Source of the DNA: Owenia fusiformis
Lineage: Eukaryota > Annelida > Polychaeta > Sabellida > Oweniidae
DNA: 64,000 nucleotides
Reading direction: 5' to 3'
Assembly (NCBI GenBank): GCA_903813345.2
Contig: CAIIXF020000224.1
Span: forward strand, 38,001 to 102,000
Position 1 is the stretch's first letter. Each line of letters begins with the position of its first letter. Positions 22,896 through 32,114 of the stretch are shown here, piece after piece. The notes under the pieces are model-generated. The model did no database searches. It was not told where the DNA came from and worked only from the letters and a program-made list of their open reading frames with translations. The position numbers were made by a program, and so were the translations under genes.

Positions 22896-25154
22896 ATGGC
22901 GTCCAATTGTCGCCGATATGTACGTGCAGAAGAAGCACTGCGAATTATTAGTGATTTACCGAGTGAAAGTGAAGATTCGGACTTTAGTGGTGAAGAGGGT
23001 GATATTGAGGATATGCAAAATTTGGATTTTGTAAATGTGGCTCACGTATTAGTCGAAACTGACGATAATACTAGTGATGACAATGACGAAGCCCCAGCCC
23101 CGGGGCCAGCTGCTCCTCCTGCTGACCCTGTTGCGCCCCCTGCTGACCCTGTTGCTCCTGATGCCATCCAGTGGGGTCCAATGGATCAACATACCATTAG
23201 GAACCGTCCTAGGTACTTGGGGCTTCATGGTCCAACCACAAGATTAGCCAATGAGGCAGAACCTATCGAGTATTTGGAGCTGTACCTGGACAATGAATTT
23301 TATGCTAATTTAGCAGATCAAACTAATCTTTATGCACGTCAACAACACCTTGCTTGGACAAATGACACAAATCCAGATGAGATGAGGGCATTTATTGGTA
23401 TACTCTACTTGATGGGAATAAAAAGGTATAATATTATGTGCATGAATTTAGACATGCTGATGATAATTGATGATGTGTTCCTGGGTGGTTTGTCATGGAT
23501 GCCATCTTGCCATTGATGCCGTCTTGCCATTGATGCCGTCTTGCTATGGCAGCCAAGTTGACAGATCCAAGTAGCAATACACCATCCAAATAAATACTGT
23601 ACACCCCCATAATGTGTCTAATTTATTTGCTGCATGTCAATATATAATGCATTACTGTACATATGTTTTGTGGAAGATTCCTCTCAAGTAAAACAATGTG
23701 TATTTCTGCTAAACAAAACTTCATGCTGTTAGTTTTTAGGCCATTGGCATTTTACATTCAAGTTGACAGTACTGTATAGTAGAAGTAATTTCTCTCAGTC
23801 AAACTCTTGATATGTGCAAATACATTGATAGAAGCATATATTTGTAAAATTTCAATACTTATGATATTTTTTGATATTTCAGGCTGCCAAACTTCAATGA
23901 TTATTTCTCCAATGACTGGGTGCTAGGTGTGCCGGCAGTCAAGCAGGTCTTTACGCAGCAAAGATTCAAGCAGCTGTGGTGATGCATGCATCTGAATGAT
24001 AATACCAGGGCCCCTGCTCATGATGATCCAGCATTCAACAAACTGTACAAGCTTCAACCAATCATTGACAAACTTAGAACTAATTACCGTGAGCAATTCA
24101 ATCTTGGGGAAAATATTTGCATCGATGAACACATGGTAAAAAATAAAGGTAGAAATCCCTACCAACAATACATGCCAGCAAAACCAGTAAAACGTGGAAC
24201 CAAAATATGGGAAATAGGATGCTCAGATTGTGCATATTGCTATGATTTTCAAATTTATACAGGAAAAGAGAGAAATGCTAATCCTGAAGTCGGTCTAGCT
24301 CAGAGGGTCGTCACAGATTTGGCTAGTCAGGCAGGTTATGAAAATCGGCGATTATTTGTTGATAACTTTTTCACAAGTGTGTCTTTGGCTCTAGGAATGC
24401 TTGCTATTGGTATCTACCTAGTTGGAACAATAAGATCCAATCGTAAAGGTTACCAAACTGTTTGAAAGGTAAAAACATTGTACGACAAAAAGGAGAATTC
24501 CATACATCAAGCACCAATGACATGACAATAACATTATGGAAAGACACTAAGGATGTATCTTTCCTTACCACTACCCATTCCTCTCATGATGTAAACAGCA
24601 CCATAAGAAGAAAAATTGCTGATGGTACAAGAGTCAATAGACTTTGTCCACCCTGTGTTGGTCCCTACAATCAGAACATGGGTGCAATAGACACTCATGA
24701 TAGCCTCATGCAATCATATGCCATCGACAGAAGATCCCGCAGATTTTGGGTTAGGATATTCCTAAGTTTACTTGATGGCACAATGGTAAATGCCTACATA
24801 AATTATAAGCTTAGCTTTGCAAGAATTCACAACAATGCAGATCCGATGCCTCGACCCCTAACTCATAAAGATTTTCGTTGTAAAGTGATTACAGATCTAA
24901 TTGGTCAATTTACCTGTTGCAAACAAAAGCGTGGTCCTGCTGCACATATCCAGCCTGGGGCCAACATCCACAAGAGTGAAAATGTGATCAGTGCTGGTGT
25001 TATGCCTAAAGGCAGATGTTCCCACTGTTCCCTTGGTAGGAATGTGAGGCATGAGACAAAATTTGGTTGTACCACATGTATGGTTAGATTGTGTCCAAAA
25101 CCGAAACATTGCTTCACCCTATACCATAATGAAAGGGGGATGGATGGACTATGA
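22896..25154 (+). pseudogene. piggyBac transposase (PGBD-like), two exons, one nonsense and one frameshift
   Basis: Cut-and-paste transposase of the host element. ATG at 22,896 opens exon 1 (to 23,425). This has an acidic N-terminus, a Pro/Ala segment with repeated PADPVAP, then the start of the DDE_Tnp_1_7 domain (EMRAFIGILYLMGI). A 457-nt interval with GTATAA and TTTCAG borders (23,426-23,882) is best read as an intron, because splicing rejoins IKR to LPNFNDYFSNDW in frame. The catalytic aspartates are visible: ICIDEHM (codon 24,124), LFVDNFFTS (24,361) and MGAIDTHDS (24,690). The C-terminal Cys-rich domain follows (CSHCSLGR, CTTCMVRLC). TGA at 23,980-23,982 falls after QLW, where the family usually has Arg. 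A frameshift lies near 24,455-24,462, after KGYQT. It ends at TGA 25,152-25,154. Inactive as it stands. Confidence 0.93.
23426..23882 (+). other. Probable intron in the piggyBac transposase
   Basis: GT donor (AAAAG/GTATAA) and a pyrimidine-rich acceptor ending TTTCAG. The interval contains stops and a threefold 18-nt repeat (GATGCCGTCTTGCCATT) at about 23,496-23,550. Removing it restores the conserved order of the domain. Confidence 0.7.
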
Positions 25155-26879
25155 ATATATGTACTATGAGAATGAATACTAGAAAATGAATACTATAATA
25201 AGAATACCTTACTTGACTGATTGTCATTTTACTAGAAATATGATAAAATATCATATGGAAGAATCTGAAGCCAAACACCAAATTTTACATATTTTTGAAT
25301 TTTTAGATTATTTTATTCGCTAATTACTTTATGTGTAAAATACAATTTTGGAATATAATATCCAGCATTATACATGTTATAGGAGCTTATTTTGTTTATT
25401 ACTTGTGTATGTTGCCATTGAGTTCCAAAATTTACAGCATTTGTGAAGTTTACATCCAGTTTACATCCAGTTTACAATTATTTATGAACACATATCGAAA
25501 AAAAAATGTAAAAATTTTAATTTTTCATTGGATTCTATTGACTACCATACCCATGTGAGGGGTCAAATGTTCTATTTTATGTCATTTTTGAAGAGTTCAT
25601 AGCATAAGCTTTCAGAAAATATATAGTTTCATGGGGTTTCTGTTGCTCAATAAAATTCTGTATCGATTTACACAAAAACGGTCAAATTTTTCGAAAAAAA
25701 TCGGAAACTTTTTATGAGTTTTGATCGTTTAAGGGTTAAAGTATTACTTATATTGCCCTGTCATCAATACATTTACATGTATGTGAATGGTGAAAATCTT
25801 CATGATTTTGAAAGAATTGTGTGCCAAGGAGAGGGGATCGTTACTCGTTGGGTACGGGCCTTTATAAAATGCGTAATGTTTTTAGCTAAAATTTGAGCAG
25901 TTCTGTGTAAAGACTATTTTTGTGGTTGGCAGAGTGAATACGGGTGGTTGTTTGTGCCTGTGTAAGAGTGGCGCTTAAATGTTGTTTGTTGTTAACTTTA
26001 TATGGCAGAGAAACAATGGAGTAAAAAATGTGAGGAAACCCATTGATTAAAAATTAACTTTCCGTTAAGTCAATCAATTTAATCCAAATTTTAACACAAT
26101 GTTAATCATAACATAAGGGACATTATAGAATCAAATAAATATGAAAAACTTGGTTTTTAAATTTTTTTTGTGGAACTTAGAACTGTTGGCTGTAGGAAAT
26201 TAATTCATCGCCTCTAACAAACGGATTAGCTTTCAGTGTAAACAAAACTCATATTAAAGAAATTGAATAATTGGGGATTAAAGTTTTACTTTTCATATTG
26301 CTCTGGCATACATGTACTGTATGTCAACATGTTAGTTACATCAGTTTGTTCTACCATGCACCAATTTGCTCAAAGCGTAATCATCGCTATGTCAGATGAA
26401 ACATTAGGAATAAAGGTAAAATGTGCACGCTTCTTTATTTTCATTATCAAACAACTAAACATACCGAATATACATTTGGAAATGGAAAACAAAAAATTAA
26501 TTAAAACCAGCTTTAATTGAAATGGTCCAATTGTAGTAGAAACAAATGTATTACATCATGGACTAATCTGTTGTTTATATCCCCAGTTTATATCTAAGAT
26601 ATATGGATAACAGAAAACGCATGAATTGTAAATGTGAGAGAATACACGTTTTAATTTTGTTTTAGCATGGCTTAACACCACTTGTATCAGTTAACCTAAT
26701 GTACCTTTCTTATTTATTATCAGCGATTTGCCAGAAGAAATCGGAGCAATACATGTACATCCAATATAATAGTTTTAGCCCAGGGGATCAATTTTCAAAA
26801 CAAACCAAGGGGTCACACTTGATCATTTTGGCCCGAAATAACTTAACAGTGCTCAGATTGGTAAAAAATGTAGGATTTT

Positions 26880-26937
26880 GAAAGAATTTTGGCAAGGGGG
26901 GGGGGGGATTTACTTGAACCCCCCCCCCCCTCCCTGG
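26880..26937. repeat. Facing G-tract and C-tract
   Basis: A run of about 12 G is followed 17 nt later by a run of about 13 C, ending in CCTGGCCATGG. It could form a strong hairpin or G-quadruplex. Similar G/C tracts next to transposon ends occur at 11.59, 47.87, 48.04, 57.68, 57.85, 58.38 and 60.39 kb. Confidence 0.6.
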
Positions 26938-27325
26938 CCATGGACCAAATTCGTAATGTATTGATATATAGCAGTTTCGTGTCATAAATGTTTTGTGTTG
27001 TTTGTGAAATGATTAAAGGTGTTTGTGTCTGTGTAAGAGGGGGCTTTAAGTATTGTTTGTTGTAAACTTAATTTGACAGAAAAACAATTGAGTTAAATTT
27101 TGAGGAAACCCAATAGAGTAAAAATGTGAGGAAACCCATTGATTAAAAATTAACTTTCCGTTGAGTCAATCAATTAAATTCAAATTTTAACACAATGTTA
27201 ATCATAACATAAGGGACATTATACAATCAAATGAATATGAAAAACTTAATTTGCAATTTATTTTTCAGTTGAAATTAGAACCATTGGCTGTGGAAATTAA
27301 TCCATTAACTCAAACAAACAGATTA

Positions 27326-27774
27326 TTTATTTTATTTTTTTTATTTATTTATTTAGACACTACACTATTTGTAACAGTGGCACTCTCAATGGGTGCGTCT
27401 ATACTCAAAAATTAAAACTTTATATACATGGCTTAAAGAAACTTAACTAAAATCACTTTAAAAACATTCATTATGCATTAAAAAATATAAAATCAGAAGA
27501 TGTTCTTCAGTAATATTTTATTTAATCTATCGACCGTGACGCTTATATCATGTCCACCTAAAATCCTGGCCTCATCGCCTATTATCCATTTTAATTTATC
27601 GCTTGTTTCTGACTCAAGGTATACTTCTAAAACTGGACTAGGGACTTGATTTTTCATTTCCAAATAAAACTTGTTTCTCGCAGTTTCATAAGAGGGGCAT
27701 TCAAAAAGTCTGTGCTCCAGGGTTTCGATTTTATCTGGGCACTCTTCGCAGTAGGGTGAAATGGGTGGGTTTAG
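27326..27774 (-). mobile_element. 5'-truncated LINE insertion
   Basis: Compared with the sister unit near 28,310, extra sequence begins after AACAAACAGATTA and ends before ATCAGTGTGAAC. On the minus strand it ends in an (AAATA)n-rich tail (plus-strand TTTATTTATTTA at 27,326-27,355), as expected of a LINE 3' end. Its 5' end is cut inside the reverse-transcriptase C-terminal region. Confidence 0.8.
27493..27774 (-). pseudogene. LINE reverse transcriptase C-terminal fragment
   Basis: About 94 codons of LINE-derived frame ending at the natural stop 27,493. It shows the zinc-binding tail common after non-LTR reverse transcriptases: CEECPDKIETLEHRLFECPSY, that is C-x2-C-x8-H-x4-C. A Lys/Leu-rich end (RLNKILLKNIF) closes it. 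The open frame continues a few codons into flanking repeat (MSFVHTD), which is not part of the element. No polymerase motifs remain, so it is dead on arrival. The clade (Jockey/CR1/RTE-like) cannot be fixed from this piece. Confidence 0.8.
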
Positions 27775-28380
27775 ATCAGTGTGAACAAAACTCAAATCAT
27801 GGAAATTGAATAATTAGGGATTAAAGTTTGACTTATTATATTGCTCTGGAATGTCAATACATGTATGTGAATGGTGAAAAACAACATGATTTTGACAGAA
27901 TTGTTGGCCACGGGGAGGGGCTCCTCAGCTACGGGTCTGTATAAAATGCGTAATGTGTTTATTGAATATTGAGCAGTTCCCTGTCATGACTGTTTTTCGG
28001 GTTGGCAAAGTGAATACAGGTGGTTGTTTGTACCTGTGTAAGAGGGGATCGATTTAAATGTTGTTTGCTATAAACTTAATGTGACAGAGAAACAATGGAT
28101 TAAAAATGTGAGGAAAACAAATTAATTCAAAATTAAGAATTCACTTTACAATGAATTAATTGATTGAATCAAAAATTTAACACAATGTTAATCATAACAT
28201 GATGGACATTATACAATCAAATATGTATGTAAAAACTTATTTTGCAAATTATTTTTGTGGAATTAAGAGCCATCAGCTGTAGAGATTAATCCATTAACCC
28301 TAACAAACAGATTAATTATCAGTATGAATGAAACTCATTTCATAGGAATTGAATAATTAGGGATTAACGGCTCGAAAATA

Positions 28381-29240
28381 ACCGCGTATAATAGGTTTTT
28401 AATTGCAAATGCCAACATATTATTTGCTCCTGACAGGAATATTATTCTATATTATTTGGCATTATATGTTGTTCCCTTTAAATAATACACGAATAATATT
28501 ATTAAATCAAAAATAATTCTTAAAAATACGTATTATATTTTTTCCGTTATAATAAAAGAAATAACTGCCTATTATACAGGAAAAAAATATTCTCTACGAT
28601 TCTCTCTTAATGCAACTTATTTAGCAGTATATTAAACATTTTATTCTATATTATTTTTACTTTTTTACCAAGTGCAGCTGCATATATGTGTGTTCCATAT
28701 ATGCAGTTATTGTCTGCGTTCTGTCAGTGATGATTACTGGTTATAACATGCAATTTGAAGCAAATAACCACTAGAACTGCTCGTTATTTGCAAGCAATAT
28801 TCGTTATTTTATACAATGATATGAGCTGTTTCACATAAGATATTCTCCAAAACAGCACTGTCCTCATCATTCAGATCCAGTAACACATTGAAGGCTAATA
28901 TAGCTTCACATAGTACTCCGTTCTAATTATGCAGCTACAGAGGTTTGGTTGAGCTTCTGACATCAAATTGGACAGAGTTAACATCGGTTGAGGTTCTTAA
29001 AGTTGTTTTCTTCATAATAGGAAACAATATAGAAATTTGAAGAGAAGGAATGACAAATCCTAAATGTTGGAGTGATCAATCATTACAAGGTGGAAGATAG
29101 TCTACATAGCAGCTAATGTAATGCAATGAATTACTTTCGAGCCAGTGATGAACTATTCACAAAAAACGTTCTACAGACGTTCTACAAACTTACAAATAAT
29201 TTGAGAATAATATATCAGGATCTCTGAATTCACCTCATTT
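28381..29240. other. A+T-rich non-coding spacer
   Basis: Holds AATATTATT-rich sequence (28,430-28,680) and a piece (28,990-29,040) that recurs inverted at 10,695-10,755. No gene recognised. Confidence 0.4.
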
Positions 29241-29525
29241 CTAAAAGTATGTGTAAGTTTCATGATGAACTTCCAGAACAAAATAGTTGTGTCCTTCTAA
29301 AAAGTTCTCCAAAATGACTCTTCTCATTTTAAGATCTGATATGATCATGCCCTCCAAATTATGACTTGAGGTATGGCAATGGTCCGATTTTTCACGTACT
29401 GGTATGAGAATGGTCTTGGAAAATATGTAACCCCTCACTTTCTCTTTATCCCGAAGTATGTATGGTAAAGGACTTATAATCTGAACTTGTTTGAATAGGT
29501 TTTCAAAATATGAGATACCAAAAAT
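29241..29525 (-). CDS. Exon-like open frame, unknown protein
   Basis: On the minus strand a possible acceptor, TTTTCCATAG (TAG at 29,526-29,528), is followed by 94 codons ending at TAG 29,241. Translation starts IFGISYFENLFKQVQ and includes YILRDKEKVRGYIFSKT and REKSDHCHTSSHNLEGM. Composition is protein-like, with well-spread charged residues, but I do not recognise a family. The frame begins in phase 0 at the acceptor, compatible with the phase-0 micro-exons on the same strand 2.6-7 kb upstream, so it could be the last exon of that gene. No polyadenylation signal was identified. A chance open frame in A+T-rich DNA remains quite possible. Confidence 0.25.
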   Translation of the reverse strand: MFGISYFENLFKQVQIISPLPYILRDKEKVRGYIFSKTILIPVREKSDHCHTSSHNLEGMIISDLKMRRVILENFLEGHNYFVLEVHHETYTYF

Positions 29526-30136
29526 CTATGGAAAATGTAAGTCTCAAATGGATGGATGTCAGGTATACCCTCATAAAATATGGATACAATTCAAAAGTGA
29601 GAATCGTAACAACAGGAGATTTTGGTGCAAAATTAAGGAGTTATAATATATGTAGTATGATTGACAGAGGTTGAATCTAAACTATTTTAATTTACACTTT
29701 TTATAGTTTAGAAGCTTTAATATGGAATGATCTAATCTAATGAAGATCTAATCAATATAACAGATTTTATCAAAACGTCTCAGATGTACATGTGGGACAA
29801 TTAACGATAGTTGATATTTTAAAAATCTGTACTAGAGACTGCGACACATGTTGATTTCATGGACATGCAATGTGTTATTTTTTGTTGACGAGACTTTAAG
29901 CAATCATTACCACAAGGAACCTGTTTGGAATGTATTACTTATCTTTTTAAAAAATATCACTTTAATGATGGATTTTTAGACAATTAAGAAATATTTTATT
30001 TTTTAGGCAAATATAAACTCAGATTTCTTAACATAAAATGTATCGATTGAATTTATATTTTTGAGCATGTTAATAAAATGTATGTGCTACCAACTCTTGA
30101 AAGCGGGATGTTTGATATGTGTTAGTCACATAATTA
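29526..30136. other. Non-coding, possibly intronic
   Basis: A+T-rich sequence with no recognised exon or repeat, between the exon-like frame and the 3.03-kb duplication. Confidence 0.35.
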
Positions 30137-30162
30137 AGTATGTGTATACGATTTTTCAAATA

Positions 30163-30503
30163 TTTGTATCCTCCAACACATCGGCCATATTAATATACAC
30201 TATTGATGCATTTTTGGTGAAAGCTATGCCACAGGGTACATTTTGATGACACTTCCTCGATTGCAGACAATGGAGATATATGATTCGGTGTAGGTATTTC
30301 TGTCGTGAATTCAAGTTGTCTAGATGAGGCTGTCCAATATTTTGTATCCTCTAAACATTAAAATATCATATTTTGAAAAAAATTTTTTAACTTATTATTT
30401 TTAGGAATGGAAGAACTCAGAAAACGTGTTTAGATAATTATTGTTTACAAATATTTGAATTATCTTTGTAAAACTTTATTAAGCATGTGTTGGAGGATAC
30501 AAA
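30163..30503. mobile_element. 341-bp MITE with 19-bp TIR (copy 1)
   Basis: TTTGTATCCTCCAACACAT at the left end is the exact reverse complement of the right end (30,485-30,503). A diverged internal copy of the end (TTTTGTATCCTCTAAACAT) lies at about 30,341. The duplicate is at 33,197-33,538. Confidence 0.65.
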
Positions 30504-31495
30504 ATGACTTTAAAATTATGTGAAATATAAACGTACAATCAAAAGTTAGTAGTACTCATATTTTTATGTTTATAGTTAAATTACAGCAAAAAATGAGTCA
30601 TTGCCAGACCAAGAAACAATATATTTCACTATCAGTTTCACATGTGATCGTGTTAAAACTTTGTGGGAATAGCGATGCATGTAACCTTTACATTTCTATT
30701 CAACATGCTATGCTTTCTTTTTATTTACACGACCGACACATAACCATACAACTTTGAATGATGTTTCTCATTCCCTCATTTCCCACGCTGCATGTTTTTA
30801 TTCATGATATTACATTTTGAATAACGTTTGTCGTTCCCTATGATGAATGTTTGGCCTTTACCCGAAATCATAAATGTTGCTTGCATACCTCATTAGTCAT
30901 TGTTAGTGCCAGAATACTTTTATATCGATTCCAATGAAAATGATTGCATCAATTGCAATAATTAATACTTCACATGCAATATGAGCAACATGCCCGTACC
31001 CAGCTTTTAGTAGAGGGGGTCAAACCCACCCCCTGCCCACACACAAACATTTTCCTTGCTTAAGCAATACCTTGGGCGACCTTGAAAATTCAGGGACGTG
31101 TCGCAAAAGGTCGTGCACGCATTGTTACACATTTTCGCTTTTTAACACCACAGAATGTGACGTTTTTTGAGAAAAATGTACACATATGGAAATCCTTTCG
31201 TCCTCCACATTTGCCTCTATATCTCAAAACATTTAAGGCGAATAACTCTGATAGCGTATATGTATTAACAATGGGTAGGAGCATCTTAAAACACGAATCA
31301 ATTGATATTTTAGGTGAAATAAATATATGTATTGCTGTGCTTGAAAATAGGCGAATGGCGTAAATTAGCCCTATTTTAATGAATTTTGAAAACCTTTCGT
31401 CCTCCACTTTTCGACATACAACAGACAAGAACACAAATGTGTACAAAATGTCCCCACCTATGGGTGATCCCGTCAAATGGTTATCCTAAAAATGA
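30504..31495. other. Intronic or intergenic sequence of copy 1
   Basis: No exon recognised. Near 30,986 CATGCCCGTACCCAGC plus a GGGGG tract resembles the left end of the element at 57,827. The two overlapping open frames around 31,082-31,476 lie on opposite strands and resemble no protein. Confidence 0.4.
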
Positions 31496-32030
31496 GTAGA
31501 CAAGACTTTACCGACACAAGTTGAGGATGGAAAATCCAAAATGACCACCTTAAAATTTATCCAGAATGCCAAAAAATTAGTCAGTTCTAGATTTTCATAC
31601 TAAGAAACATTCATACTGAAAATTTGAAATTGATCTACCAAACGGTTCACCTGGAAATGCGTAGACAAGACTTTACAAACAAGATTTTAGGACAGAAAAT
31701 CCAAAATGGCAGCCTTGACATTTACCCAGAATGCCCAAAAACTAATCAGATCTAGATTTCCATACTAAGAATCATCCCTGAAAATTTGAGATTGATCTAC
31801 CAAACGGTTCACCTAAAAACGTGTAGACAAGACTTTACGGGCAAGGTTTTAAGACGGAAAATTTAAAATGGCTGCCTTGACATTTCCCCAGAATGCCAAA
31901 AAACTAATCAGATCTAGGTTTTCATACTAAGAATCACCCTTGAAAATTTGAAATTGATCTACCAAACGGTTCACCTTGAAATGCGTAGACAAGACTTTAC
32001 AGACAAGATTTTAGGACGGAAAATCAAAAA
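31496..32030 (+). repeat. 162-165-bp tandem repeat (copy 1)
   Basis: Units start with GTAGACAAGACTTTAC at 31,496, 31,661, 31,823 and 31,985 and share AAATTGATCTACCAAACGG and CAGAATGCCAAAAA. Three full units and a partial fourth are present. The same array lies in copy 2 at about 34,531-35,067. Confidence 0.85.
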
Positions 32031-32093
32031 TGTTTTTTTTACCAATAGTAACCAACGGGGTGATAAAGTCTTAATCTTACTAAAGGCACTTAC

Positions 32094-32114
32094 ATCTTCC
32101 CGACGTTGTCTTTT
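32094..32114 (-). CDS. Micro-exon, 21 nt, peptide KRQRRED (copy 1)
   Basis: Acceptor TTTCAG and donor GTAAGTG on the minus strand frame exactly seven codons. Confidence 0.55.

Larger units (their letters stand above)
22677..25735 (+). mobile_element. piggyBac transposon, 3,059 bp, TTAA target
   Basis: TTAA at 22,673-22,676 precedes CCCTTATATGATCAA. At the other end GATCGTTTAAGGG is followed by TTAA at 25,736-25,739. The two ends are inverted repeats over about 15 bp with two mismatches, of the CCCTTA type expected of piggyBac. Joining the flanks at one TTAA gives a sequence collinear with the uninterrupted family S units near 26,278 and 27,818, so the boundaries are exact. It contains one decayed transposase gene. 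Confidence 0.97.
22360..28380 (+). repeat. Family S tandem array, net period about 568 bp, interrupted by two transposons
   Basis: Cores begin with AACAATGGAGTAAAAATGTG-like sequence at 22,381, 26,012, 27,083 and 28,091. They continue with TTTTAACACAATGTTAATCATA, a step GGGACATTATA, CTAACAAACGGATTA and AATTAGGGATTAAAG. Removing the piggyBac plus one TTAA from the first interval leaves 568 bp. Removing the LINE from the third leaves about 560-568 bp. The second interval (1,071 bp) holds about 500 bp of extra sequence, including the G/C-tract segment near 26.9 kb. No coding potential. Confidence 0.75.

Noticed and set aside
24897-25117. Two 70-codon minus-strand frames
   Set aside because: Antisense shadows of the piggyBac transposase C-terminus.
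31082-31476. Overlapping 93- and 128-codon frames, repeated identically at 34.1-34.5 kb
   Set aside because: They lie on opposite strands of the same duplicated DNA and resemble no family; repetition comes from the 3.03-kb duplication, not selection.
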